Below are positions 24,227 to 32,622 of a DNA stretch of 64,000 nt, in pieces; the first letter of the stretch is position 1; each line of letters starts with the position of its first letter. The notes beneath the pieces were generated by a model that searched no databases, was not told the DNA's origin, and saw only the letters and a list, made by a program, of their open reading frames with translations. Source of the DNA: DASUPK01 sp963695675 (GTDB lineage: Bacteria; Actinomycetota; Thermoleophilia; Solirubrobacterales; 70-9); NCBI GenBank assembly GCA_963695675.1, contig CAVOGY010000007.1, positions 310,001 through 374,000 of the forward strand, in the 5' to 3' direction. The translations under genes and the position numbers were made by a program.

Positions 24227-24978
24227 TCGCCACCTCCTCCGCTTCGCGTGCTGGCGTGGCTCGTATTACGCACCTCGATGCGGCCGAATGTCTCCTTCTG
24301 GGTCCAGGTCGCCTCCCCGCGACGGTAGAGCTCGAGCAGCGCGAACAGGGTGACGGCCTGCGTGAAGCGGTCCTCCCGGCCGAACGCGTCGTCGAAGTCC
24401 AGGGTCTTACGCGACCTGAGCAGATCGCGAACCACGCCGATCCGCCGCTGAAGCGAGACGGTCGAGCGAATGTGCCTGGTGTCGGGCTCGGGCGGCAGGG
24501 CCAGCAGGTCGCCGAGGGCGACGCCGATGCGCTCGGGCTCGTACACCTTGGTCGCAGCGTCGAGCGCAGCCCGGCGCAGCTCCGGGGGCAGGGAAGCCGA
24601 GCGGTACAGCACACCGCCCTCGCGCTCGAGCCGCTCGTGGAGCATCACCGCCGCCTCGCTGTAGCGGCGGTACTCGAGCATCCGGGCGAGGAGCTCATCG
24701 GCCGCCTCCTCGGGTCCCAGCTCGTCAGTGTCCTCCTCATGGGACAGCAGCCGCCGCGACTTGAGCTCGCAGAGCGCCGCGACCAGGACCAGGAACTCGG
24801 TCACCGCCTCGAGATCGAGTTCGCCCGTCTCGCCGAGGTGGTCGACGTAGGAGGCCACGATCTCCCCCAGCGGCACCTCGGCCAGCGAGATCTCCTCGCG
24901 CAGCAGCACGGCGAGCAGGAGATCGAACGGGCCCTGGAAGACGTCCAGGTCGAGATCGAGCTCCGCGACGGAGGTCAC
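24223..24978 (-). CDS. scpA: Segregation and condensation protein A
   Basis: The protein has about 251 residues and is the kleisin subunit that bridges SMC heads. FQGPFDLLLAVLLREEISLAEVPLGEI is the SMC-neck binding N-terminus, LEAVTEFLVLVAALCELKSRRLL follows, and the C-terminal winged helix contains VTLFALLELYRRGEATWTQKETFG. GTG 24978 is my preferred start; a TTG at 25020 lies in the trpS terminator region. Confidence 0.94.
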   Translation of the reverse strand: MTSVAELDLDLDVFQGPFDLLLAVLLREEISLAEVPLGEIVASYVDHLGETGELDLEAVTEFLVLVAALCELKSRRLLSHEEDTDELGPEEAADELLARMLEYRRYSEAAVMLHERLEREGGVLYRSASLPPELRRAALDAATKVYEPERIGVALGDLLALPPEPDTRHIRSTVSLQRRIGVVRDLLRSRKTLDFDDAFGREDRFTQAVTLFALLELYRRGEATWTQKETFGRIEVRNTSHASTRSGGGGD

Positions 24979-25004
24979 GGGCGAAACAGTAGAGGCCGGA
25001 CCGG

Positions 25005-25032
25005 AACAAACGGCCGCCAAAATCCGCGGCCG
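25005..25032 (-). terminator. Terminator after trpS
   Basis: On the minus strand CGGCCGC-ggattttg-GCGGCCG is followed by TTTGTT, starting two bases after the trpS stop. The 7-bp GC stem with a T-rich tail is the best intrinsic-terminator candidate in the window and separates trpS from scpA. Confidence 0.7.
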
Positions 25033-25034
25033 GA

Positions 25035-26021
25035 TCAGCCCGGGCCGACCCCGATCACGGAGCGCACCTCGCCGAGCGTCCCCGACGCGATCGCCCGTGC
25101 CTTCTCGGCGCCCTCGCTCAGCGAGCGCTCGAGCGCGGCCTCATCGGGGCGCAGCGCCTCATAGCGCTCGCGGACCGGAGCGAGCAGATCCACCACGGCC
25201 TCGGCCACCGCCGCCTTGAAGTCGCCGTAGCCGGAGCCCCCGAACTCACGCTCGATCTGATCCTCGCTGGTGCCTCGGGCCACCGCCATGATCTCGATCA
25301 GGTTCGCGATCCCCTCCTTGCCGTCGCCCCGCTTTACCTCGGAACCCGAGTCGGTTACGGCGCTCTTGATCTTCTTTGTCACCGTCTTCGGGTCGTCGAG
25401 CACCAGCACGGTCCCCGCCTCGCTGCCCCCGGTCGTCGACATCTTGTTGGTCGGGTCTTGAAGGTCCATGATCCGCGCGCCCACCTCGGGGATCCGATGC
25501 TCCGGCTCGACCAGGATCGGCCCGAAGCGCTCGTTGAAGCGGCGCGCGATCTCGCGCATCAGCTCGATGTGCTGGCGCTGGTCCTCGCCGACGGGCACCT
25601 CCTGGGCCTTGTAGGCGAGCACGTCGGCGGCCTGGAGCACCGGATAGAAGAAGAGCCCGGCCGAGACCAGCTCGCGCTGGCTCGCGGACTTCTCCTTGAA
25701 CTGAGTCATCCGGTTGAGGTCGCCGTGCGCGGTGAGCGCGGCGAGGTACCAGGTGAGCTCGGTGTGCTCGCGCACGTCGGACTGCCGGAAGAGAATGCAG
25801 CGCTCGGGATCTAGCCCGGCGGCGATCAGGATGGCGGTGGTGTCGTGGACGTTCTCCCGCAGCGTCCCCGGATCCCAGGGGACGGTGATCGCGTGCAGGT
25901 CCACGATGCAGTAGATCGCCGGATCACCGCGGTCCTGTCCCTCGACGTACTGCCGGATCGCGCCGATGTAGTTGCCGAGGTGCTTTTGGCCCGTCGGCTG
26001 GATTCCGCTGAAGATCCGCAC
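25035..26021 (-). CDS. trpS: Tryptophanyl-tRNA synthetase
   Basis: The protein has 328 residues and is a class Ic synthetase. FSGIQPTGQKHLGNYIGAIRQ is the HIGH-type region, DLHAITVPWDP follows, and LQDPTNKMSTTGG is the KMSKS loop (KMSTT). AGRGTSEDQIEREFGGSGYGDFK is near the C-terminus. The start is GTG 26021. It stands alone between a terminator and the oxidoreductase gene. Confidence 0.95.
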   Translation of the reverse strand: MRIFSGIQPTGQKHLGNYIGAIRQYVEGQDRGDPAIYCIVDLHAITVPWDPGTLRENVHDTTAILIAAGLDPERCILFRQSDVREHTELTWYLAALTAHGDLNRMTQFKEKSASQRELVSAGLFFYPVLQAADVLAYKAQEVPVGEDQRQHIELMREIARRFNERFGPILVEPEHRIPEVGARIMDLQDPTNKMSTTGGSEAGTVLVLDDPKTVTKKIKSAVTDSGSEVKRGDGKEGIANLIEIMAVARGTSEDQIEREFGGSGYGDFKAAVAEAVVDLLAPVRERYEALRPDEAALERSLSEGAEKARAIASGTLGEVRSVIGVGPG

Positions 26022-26053
26022 GGGCGCGGACTATAGGAACCAGGCGGGTCGCG

Positions 26054-26470
26054 CTAGGCCCACGGACCAACCCCGCCAAGCCGCTCTGGCGTGGTCCGGA
26101 TCACATAGCCGGGCGGCGGGTCGTCCATCGGGGGGAACTTGATGTCGGGCCCGAGATAGACGTGCGCGAGTCGCTGCAGGAGCTCAGCCGCGCCTCCTTG
26201 CTGCACGCGGGCCGTTCCCCGGACGACGAGGTACTCGCGGAGGCCCACCTCGCTGAGGCCAGCACCCTCGATCGAGATCGCCACTTGCGGGTTCCGTTCG
26301 ACGTTCTTGACCTTCTGGTTGCGCGGCAGGTGGCCGCTTACGATCTCGTCGCCATCGAGCCCGACCCAGATGCAGCTCACCTGGGGGCTGCCATCCGGAT
26401 TCACGGTGACCATGTGGGCGAGCCGGTCCGACTCGATCAGCGTCCGCGCCTCTGGATGGAGATCGGCCAT
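26054..26470 (-). CDS. PPOX-class split-barrel oxidoreductase (F420- or FMN-dependent)
   Basis: The protein has 138 residues. HMVTVNPDGSPQVSCIWVGLDGDEIVSGHLPRNQKVKNVERNPQVAISIEG is the split-barrel flavin/F420 fold shared with pyridoxamine-phosphate-oxidase-like proteins; the middle part VSGH...KVKN binds cofactor phosphate. Substrate is unknown. ATG 26470 is 12 bases after the MFS gene stop, so the two are likely one unit. Confidence 0.8.
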   Translation of the reverse strand: MADLHPEARTLIESDRLAHMVTVNPDGSPQVSCIWVGLDGDEIVSGHLPRNQKVKNVERNPQVAISIEGAGLSEVGLREYLVVRGTARVQQGGAAELLQRLAHVYLGPDIKFPPMDDPPPGYVIRTTPERLGGVGPWA

Positions 26471-26481
26471 CCGGGTCGAGC

Positions 26482-28107
26482 CTAGGCCGGCTCGGCGACG
26501 GGCTCGCCCTCGCGACGAGGCCTCCCGTCGATCTGGTCGGGGCAATGGGCGCACTCGCCGGCGGGCGCCGCGCGCGGCGCGTCGTACTCGGTCTCCCGCG
26601 GCGGATTTCGCAGCCCGATCCCGGCGATCACGCCGCCGACGATCATCAGCGTGCCCGCCATCATCATCGCCAGATGGAAGCCGTCATCCGCGCCTTCGGC
26701 GGTGGCGTGGTCGACCTCAGCGGCCTGCGCCGGTGGCAGGCCCTTCGTGTCCGGACGCTGCAGGGGGTTGTCCTTGGCCTTGCTGATCGCCTGCTCGGCC
26801 CGCGGGGAGAGCTTCGCGTCGGCGAGCTTGCTGTCGACGGTGGATGTGAACTTGCCCGCGACCACTGCACCGAGCACGGCGATTGCGAGCACGCCGGCGA
26901 CCCGCGAGACCGCGTTGTTGATCCCCGACGCGACCCCCACGCGATTCTCCGCGACCGAGTTGAGTGCCGTGGCCGTCAGGGGGGCGACCGTCGCCGATAG
27001 CCCGAGTCCGAAGATCAGCACGCCGGGCAGCACGTCGGTGACATAGCTCGCGTTCGAGTCGACCCGCATGAGCAGCAGCAGCCCGATCCCGCCGACGATC
27101 GGACCGACGCACATCGGCGCACGTGGGCCGGTGCTCGTCGCGATCCTGCCGAACACCGGGGAGAGGAAGAAGAGGAGCAACGAGATCGGGGTGGTCGCAA
27201 ATCCGGCGGCCAGCGGCGAGTAGCCGACGGTCTGCTGCAGGAAGAGGGTGACGAAGAAGAAGGCGCCGATCAGCCCCGAGTAGACGATCAAGGTCTCGAG
27301 GTTCGTCACAGCGAAGTTCCGGATTCGGAAGAGGCCGAGGTCGAGCATCGAGTGCCGGTAACGCGACTCCCAGATCAGGAAGAGGGCGAAGAGGAGGACC
27401 CCGCCGATCAGCGGTATGAACACCAGAGGGTCGCTCCAGCCGTGCATCGGCTGCTCGATCAGCGCGAAGACCGGCCCCCCTAGGCCCAGCGCGGACATCA
27501 GGATCCCGAGCCAGTCGATCGCGCGATCGGCCTCCGGGTCGAGGCTCTCCTCGACGTGAGCGCGAGTCAGCAGGACGGTGAAGATCACCAGCGGGACGTT
27601 GACCCAGAAGATCGCCCGCCAGGAGATCGCCTCTACGACAGCACCGCCCCCGGCCGGCCCGATCACTGTGGCGATCCCGGTCCAGGCGGTCCAGGTGCCC
27701 ACCATCTTGCCGCGCTCGGCGCCCTCGAACGTCGCGGCCAGGATCGCCAGCGAGCCCGGCACCAGCAGGGCGCCGGTGAGGCCCTGAAGCCCGCGCGCAC
27801 CGATCAGAAACCCGCTGGACGGGGCAATCGCGCAGAGGATCGAGGTGGCCCCGAAGCCGATCAGGCCGAACTCGAAGATCCGCCTGCGCCCGAACTGATC
27901 GCCGAGGGCACCCCCGACGAGGAGCAGGGAGACGGTCGCCAGAGCGTAGGCCTCGACAACCCATTGCTGGTCGGCCAGCCCCGCGTTGAGGTCGTCGGAG
28001 ATGGCCGGCAGGGCGACATTGACGACCGTCGCGTCCAGGAACACGATCGTCGAGCCGAGGATCGTCGCGATGATCGTGAAGCGCTTGCGGCGGCGCTCAT
28101 CGGACAA
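26482..28107 (-). CDS. MFS drug exporter, DHA2 (EmrB/QacA) family
   Basis: The protein has 541 residues and about 14 transmembrane helices. FLDATVVNVALPAISDDL is the DHA2 N-terminus (motif D1-like), GGALGDQFGRRRIFEFG is motif A, and GIATVIGPAGGGAVVEA is the antiporter motif C. It is expected to export toxic compounds using the proton gradient. Its C-terminal tail is hydrophilic. The gene is divergent from the deacetylase. Confidence 0.88.
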   Translation of the reverse strand: MSDERRRKRFTIIATILGSTIVFLDATVVNVALPAISDDLNAGLADQQWVVEAYALATVSLLLVGGALGDQFGRRRIFEFGLIGFGATSILCAIAPSSGFLIGARGLQGLTGALLVPGSLAILAATFEGAERGKMVGTWTAWTGIATVIGPAGGGAVVEAISWRAIFWVNVPLVIFTVLLTRAHVEESLDPEADRAIDWLGILMSALGLGGPVFALIEQPMHGWSDPLVFIPLIGGVLLFALFLIWESRYRHSMLDLGLFRIRNFAVTNLETLIVYSGLIGAFFFVTLFLQQTVGYSPLAAGFATTPISLLLFFLSPVFGRIATSTGPRAPMCVGPIVGGIGLLLLMRVDSNASYVTDVLPGVLIFGLGLSATVAPLTATALNSVAENRVGVASGINNAVSRVAGVLAIAVLGAVVAGKFTSTVDSKLADAKLSPRAEQAISKAKDNPLQRPDTKGLPPAQAAEVDHATAEGADDGFHLAMMMAGTLMIVGGVIAGIGLRNPPRETEYDAPRAAPAGECAHCPDQIDGRPRREGEPVAEPA

Positions 28108-28195
28108 GGCATGTCCAGTCTACGGAGGAGTCTTGTCGGCGCCGGCGAGGAGCGCTTGCAGCCGCACTCCCAACGCGGGAGACTGACCCCGTCAG

Positions 28196-28912
28196 ATGAG
28201 GGGACGGGCGGCGTTCATCGCGTTGGCGTCATTGGTGCTGGTCGCCGTGCCAGCCCGCGCCCAGCAGACCCAGGTCGAGCTCCCGATCGGCTGCACCCAC
28301 GGTGGGGCCCCCTTCCACACGCACGGCCCGCGCGGGAGGAAGAGGATCGCGATCGGCTTCGACGACGGGCCGAGCGACTACACGCTCAGGGTCCTGAGGG
28401 TCCTGCGGCAGTTCGACTCCCACGCCACCTTCTTCGAGATCGGTCAGGAGACCTCGGGGCGGGCACGGACGATGAAGGAGATCCTCGCCCAGGGGAGCGA
28501 GATCGGAAACCACTCGCTGCATCACGAGTCCGATCCTTCATCGCAGTCGCTTCGTGAGACGAACCGGCTGATCAGAGCCGCGACGGGGTTCACGCCCTGC
28601 GACTTCCGTCCACCGGGCGGACGAGTCAACAGCGGGCTGATCGGTCGCGCCCACGCCCAGCGGATGGTCACGGTCGACTGGGACGTCGACCCAAGGGACT
28701 GGGCCCGTCCGGGAGTCGGGGCCATCGCGTCGGGAGTTATCCACCACGCGCACAACGGCTCGATCGTGGTCATGCACGACGGCGGCGGCAACCGGAGCCA
28801 GACTGTCGCCGCCCTGCCGGCGATCCTCTCCCACTTCCGCCATCGCGGCTACCAGTTCGTCACTGTGGCCGAGCTGCTCGGCCACAGGTTCATCTACCCG
28901 GCTTCGCCATAA
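28196..28912 (+). CDS. Secreted polysaccharide deacetylase (NodB domain)
   Basis: The protein has 238 residues. A signal peptide ends at ARA-QQ (about residue 23). The NodB motifs are all present: FDDGPS (Asp56, Asp57), GNHSLHH (His106, His110), RPPGGR, DWDVDPRDW and HDGGGNRSQT (His194). It likely removes N-acetyl groups from peptidoglycan or another envelope glycan. The last codons (PASP and stop) fall in a dispersed repeat that begins at about 28902. ATG 28196 is the clear start. Confidence 0.9.
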   Translation: MRGRAAFIALASLVLVAVPARAQQTQVELPIGCTHGGAPFHTHGPRGRKRIAIGFDDGPSDYTLRVLRVLRQFDSHATFFEIGQETSGRARTMKEILAQGSEIGNHSLHHESDPSSQSLRETNRLIRAATGFTPCDFRPPGGRVNSGLIGRAHAQRMVTVDWDVDPRDWARPGVGAIASGVIHHAHNGSIVVMHDGGGNRSQTVAALPAILSHFRHRGYQFVTVAELLGHRFIYPASP

Positions 28913-28984
28913 AACGGGTTGCTCCTCCGACAGGTCACGGGTCGCGCTGTCGCGCGCCCTCGCACGATCGGAGCACCCTCACAC
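28902..28984. repeat. Nested dispersed palindromic element (type B inside type A)
   Basis: CGGCTTCGCCAT is followed by AAACGGGTTGCTCC and, after about 45 bases, GGAGCACCCTC; these outer arms pair with one bulged T. Between them sits a complete type B hairpin (28937-28964: ACGGGTCGCGC, TGTC, GCGCGCCC, TCGCA). It fills the convergent gap between the deacetylase and fetB genes. Confidence 0.8.
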
Positions 28985-29773
28985 ATCCGGCGGCTCCCGC
29001 AGCTGTTGGGCCGGGGTGAAGAAGTTGCGCCGGGCGAGCGTGATCGCCATCAGGGCGGCAATGGAGACCGCGCCCAGCAGGACGTAGAGCAGGATCAGCT
29101 GGAGGCGCACCGCGTCGGTCGGGTCTGCCCCGGCGAGCAGCATCCCCACCATCGTCCCCGGGAAGAAGATCAGCCCGGTCGTCTTGGTCGAGTCGATCAG
29201 GGTGATCATTCCGGAGCGCAGGCTGCGGCGAACCAGCGGCGTGACGGCCTGGGAGGAGGTCGCCCCGAGGGCCAGGGTTGCCTCGATCCGCCGGGACTGG
29301 TCGTGGACGTCCTCGCCGAGCCTGTTGAGCGCGACGGCCGCCGAGGTCATCGAGTTGCCGACGACCATTCCTCCGACGGGTACCACGTAGCGCGGAGTCG
29401 CGGGGAAGATGCCGAGCCCGAGCACCAGCCCGAGCGTCGCCGCGGCCGCTACGCCCAGCGAGATCAGCAGCGGCCAGAAGGCGTCCGGTACGCGCTGGGC
29501 CCGCGAGCGAGCGGTGAAGGCCCCGAAGACGACCATCACGGCGATCAGGGTTACGACGAGCACCGCAGAGTCCTCGTCGAAGATCACGGTGATCACGTAG
29601 CCGATCGCCGTCAGCTGGATGAACGAGCGGGCCACGGCGATCCCGATGTCCTCCTCGAGTCCCGCATGCCATGCGCGCGAGGCGATCGCCGCGATCGCCA
29701 CCAGGGCGAGCGCCGCGGCAACCTCGCCGAGCGTCACCTGAATCGAGCCCGAGCTCGCCGCCGCGAGGATCAC
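28979..29773 (-). CDS. fetB: FetB-like ABC exporter permease (UPF0014)
   Basis: The protein has 264 residues with about seven transmembrane helices. SRAWHAGLEEDIGIAVARSFIQLTAIGYVI and VGGMVVGNSMTSAAVALNRL, then IEATLALGATSSQAVTPLVRRSLRSGMI and STKTTGLIFFPGTMVGMLLAGADP are hallmark stretches of the FetB/YbbM family, linked to iron export and oxidative-stress resistance. It overlaps its ATPase by four bases. Confidence 0.9.
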   Translation of the reverse strand: MILAAASSGSIQVTLGEVAAALALVAIAAIASRAWHAGLEEDIGIAVARSFIQLTAIGYVITVIFDEDSAVLVVTLIAVMVVFGAFTARSRAQRVPDAFWPLLISLGVAAAATLGLVLGLGIFPATPRYVVPVGGMVVGNSMTSAAVALNRLGEDVHDQSRRIEATLALGATSSQAVTPLVRRSLRSGMITLIDSTKTTGLIFFPGTMVGMLLAGADPTDAVRLQLILLYVLLGAVSIAALMAITLARRNFFTPAQQLREPPDV

Positions 29774-30468
29774 GAGGCGTCCTCGGCGGCAGCGATCGTC
29801 GGCTCCGGGGGCTCCGCGAGCAGCTCGGTCGCCGACCCCTGGGCGATGACCCTGCCCGACTCGATCCTCACCACGTTGTCCGACAGCCGCCTGGCTTGAT
29901 CGATGTCGTGGGTGACCACGACGAGCGAGATCGCGGTCCGGGCGCGCAGCCGGTTCAGCGTCCCCTCGACCGCGTCTCTCGCTGCATGATCCAGCGCCGA
30001 AGTCGGCTCGTCGAGGAGCAGGACGCGCGGCTCCAGCGCGAGCGCGCGCGCCAGCATCACCCGCTGCTGCTCACCGACCGAGAGCTTGGAGGCGTCCCGA
30101 TCCTCGAACGCGGGGTCGAGCCCCGCCAACTCGAGGCAGCTCCGCGCGTCGAAGCTGTGACCAGCCAGCCGCGGGCCGTAGGCGATGTTGTCGTGGACGG
30201 TGCCGTCGATCAGAGCCGGCAACTGCGGCACCAGGCTGACCTCGCGGCGAAGCTCCAGCGGGTCGCGCTCGCGCACGTCCGTCCCCTCGTACATCACCCG
30301 ACCGGAGTCCGGGTCGGCGAGGCGGTTGAGCAGGCGCAGCAGCGTCGATTTGCCGCTCCCCGAGGCACCGAGGAGGGAGTTGGCGCCCACTGGCAGGCGG
30401 GCGCGGACGTCGCTGAGCACGACCTTCCCTCCGCGGGAGTAGGTGATGTCCTCAAGATCGAAGAGCAC
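29770..30468 (-). CDS. fetA: FetA-like ABC exporter ATPase
   Basis: The protein has 232 residues. GASGSGKSTLLRLLNRL is Walker A, SLVPQLPALIDGTVHDN is the Q-loop region, LSVGEQQRVMLARALAL is the ABC signature, and VLLLDEPTSALD is Walker B, followed by VVVTHDIDQ. It pairs with the downstream permease. GTG 30468 is chosen; the longer frame to 30540 would overlap the divergent ligD start. It is about 50 bp from ligD. Confidence 0.9.
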   Translation of the reverse strand: MLFDLEDITYSRGGKVVLSDVRARLPVGANSLLGASGSGKSTLLRLLNRLADPDSGRVMYEGTDVRERDPLELRREVSLVPQLPALIDGTVHDNIAYGPRLAGHSFDARSCLELAGLDPAFEDRDASKLSVGEQQRVMLARALALEPRVLLLDEPTSALDHAARDAVEGTLNRLRARTAISLVVVTHDIDQARRLSDNVVRIESGRVIAQGSATELLAEPPEPTIAAAEDAS

Positions 30469-30504
30469 CTTTCCGATTATCCGACGCGGGCTAAAGGCCG
30501 CACG

Positions 30505-30510
30505 CATAAT
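30505..30510 (+). promoter_or_regulatory. Predicted -10 element (CATAAT) of ligD
   Basis: CATAAT lies eight bases before ATG 30519, again placing transcription start near the start codon. No -35 of usual type is seen. Prediction only. Confidence 0.35.
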
Positions 30511-30518
30511 CGAGTGCC

Positions 30519-31566
30519 ATGGCAAGGAATAAGAGCGCATCGGTCCTCGATCAGGCGCCGGAGGAGGAGATGCCGAGCCGGCTGGAGCCGATGCTCGCCA
30601 AGCCCGGCCACATCCCCGAGTCCGATTCGGGTGAGTGGGCCTACGAGATCAAGTGGGACGGAGTGCGGGCCCTGGGCTACGCCGACCACGGCCGCTGGTG
30701 CATGCTGAGTCGACGACTCGAGGACGTCAGCGCCCGCTATCCCGAGCTGGCCCCGATCGCCGATGCGCTCGCGGATCACGCCGCGATCGTCGACGGGGAG
30801 GTGGTCGCGCTCGACCCCGAGGGCAGGCCGCGGTTCCAGCTGCTCCAGAGCCGCATGGGACTGACCTCGCCGACGGCAATCAAGGCACGCGTGGCTCAGA
30901 CGCCGGTGGACTACGTGATCTTCGACCTGCTGCACCTCGATGGCCGCTGCGTACGGGACCTCCCCTACGTCCGCCGTCGCGAGCTGCTCGGGGAGCTGGG
31001 CCTCGACGGGCCCCGCTGGCGAACCCCTCGCTACCGGCACGGACGGCGGCGCCAGCCTGCTCGAGGCGGCCCGCCGCCAGGGGCTCGAGGGCATCGTCGC
31101 GAAGCGCACAGAAAGCCCCTACCGGCCGGGCAGGCGCAGCGGGGAGTGGATCAAGGAGCGCGTCTGGCGCCGCCAAGAGTTCGTCATCGGCGGCTATCTC
31201 CCGGGCGAGGGCCGGCGCGGCAATCGCGTCGGCTCGCTGCTGGTTGGCTACTACGAGAAGCGGCGCTCCGAGCTCTCGGAGAGCGAGCCCCAACTCCTGC
31301 ACTTCGCCGGAGGCGTCGGCTCCGGCCTCACGGAAGACCACATCGACTTCCTGACGCGTGAGCTCGGCAGGCGCAAGCGCGCCGAGAGCCCCTTCGAGGT
31401 CGGCGCCCCGACGGGTCCGAAGGCCCGGTTCGCGGTCTGGTGCGAGCCGGAGCTCGTCTGCGAGGTTTCCTGGACCGAGTGGACCAACGAGGGGACCCTG
31501 CGCCAGCCCGCCTTCAAGGATCTGCGCAACGACAAGGACCCGCGCGAGATCGTGCGCGAGATGTGA
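30519..31566 (+). pseudogene. ligD: ATP-dependent DNA ligase domain of LigD, interrupted by a frameshift
   Basis: The first part (ATG 30519 to about 31035) encodes the nucleotidyltransferase half: AYEIKWDGVRAL with catalytic Lys45, AIVDGEVVALD and RMGLTSPTAIKARVAQ. From about 31040 the homologous sequence continues in the +1 frame: DGGASLLEAARRQGLEGIVAKR (motif IV), RSGEWIKER (motif V) and the OB-fold half, ending at 31566. Both halves look intact and full length, so one extra base (or two lost) near 31035-31041 breaks it. The original frame stays open by chance to 31361. A sequencing or assembly error is as likely as a real mutation. It is the first gene of the end-joining locus. Confidence 0.85.
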
Positions 31567-31612
31567 GCACACGATGAGTCTCCGGCGCACAGCCGGTCTT
31601 ATTGGCATGGGA

Positions 31613-31624
31613 CGCAAGCTTGCG
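31613..31624. promoter_or_regulatory. Perfect 12-bp palindrome upstream of ku
   Basis: CGCAAGCTTGCG lies in the 127-bp gap between ligD and ku. GGTTC-ggg-GAACC follows at 31628-31640. Either could be an operator or a weak terminator; no factor can be named. Confidence 0.3.
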
Positions 31625-31693
31625 CCCGGTTCGGGGAACCCGCCCAGGGGTAACCTGAGTGTTGTCGAAGGACCAGGATCGAGGTGATTACGC

Positions 31694-32602
31694 GTGGCTA
31701 GGGCGATATGGAGCGGTTCGATCAGTTTCGGATTGCTCAACGTGCCAGTGAAGCTCTACAGCGCCGTCTCCAAGCAGACGGTGCGGTTCCGCGAGCTGCG
31801 GGAGGACGACGGCGCCAGGATTCGGCACAAGCGCGTGGCCGAGTCCGACGGCAAGGAGGTCCCCTACGAGAAGATCGTCAAGGGCTACGAGTACGCGCCT
31901 GATCAGTACGTCGTCCTGGGCCGCGACGAGCTCGCCGAGCTCGATCCGAAGAAGACGCGGGCGATCGAGATCCAGGACTTCGTCGACCTCGACGACATCG
32001 ATCCGATCTACTTCGAGCAGCCCTACTACCTCGGCCCCGACAAGGGAGCCGAGCGGGCGTACGCCCTGCTCGTGCAGGCGATGAGGGAGGCACGCAAGGT
32101 CGCGATCGCCCGCTTCGTGCTCCGCAACAAGGAGCATCTCGCAGCGATACGGCCGATGGGCGACGTCCTTACGCTGACCACGATGCGCTTCCACGACGAG
32201 GTCAGCTCGCCGCAGGATCTCGACGGCGAGGTCTTCGAGGAGGCCAAGCCGAAGAAGCCCGAGAAGCGCGAGCTCGAGATGGCGAAGCAGCTGATCGAGT
32301 CCCTGACCAGCGACTTCAAGCCGAATCAGTACCGCGACGAGTACCGCGAGGAGCTGCTCGACTTGCTCGAGCGCAAGGCCGCCGGCAAGGAGGTCGTCAG
32401 CGCGCCCACCGAGGAGCCGCAGCCGACGAAGGCGCCCGACCTGATGGCCGCCTTGGAGGAGAGCTTGGCGGCGGTGCGCGGCGAGGAGGCCGAAACCGAC
32501 GGCAAGGCGCAGGCGAAGCCCAAGTCCAAGGCGAAGCCCAAGTCGAAGAGCTCCAGCAACGGTCGCCGCAAGAGCACCTCGCGTAAGAAGGCAAAGGCAT
32601 AG
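31694..32602 (+). CDS. ku: Non-homologous end-joining protein Ku
   Basis: The protein has 302 residues and forms the ring that binds broken DNA ends and recruits LigD. ARAIWSGSISFGLLNVPVKLY is the canonical start; YYLGPDKGAERAYALL and MRFHDEV are conserved core motifs, and the core ends near residue 250. The tail is a Lys-rich repeat (KPKSKAKPKSK, then RKSTSRKKAKA), the kind of basic extension linked to DNA bridging. The start is GTG 31694 after GAGGTGAT. It sits between the two separate parts of LigD. Confidence 0.95.
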   Translation: MARAIWSGSISFGLLNVPVKLYSAVSKQTVRFRELREDDGARIRHKRVAESDGKEVPYEKIVKGYEYAPDQYVVLGRDELAELDPKKTRAIEIQDFVDLDDIDPIYFEQPYYLGPDKGAERAYALLVQAMREARKVAIARFVLRNKEHLAAIRPMGDVLTLTTMRFHDEVSSPQDLDGEVFEEAKPKKPEKRELEMAKQLIESLTSDFKPNQYRDEYREELLDLLERKAAGKEVVSAPTEEPQPTKAPDLMAALEESLAAVRGEEAETDGKAQAKPKSKAKPKSKSSSNGRRKSTSRKKAKA

Positions 32603-32622
32603 CGGCAGGCAAGGAAGTCACG

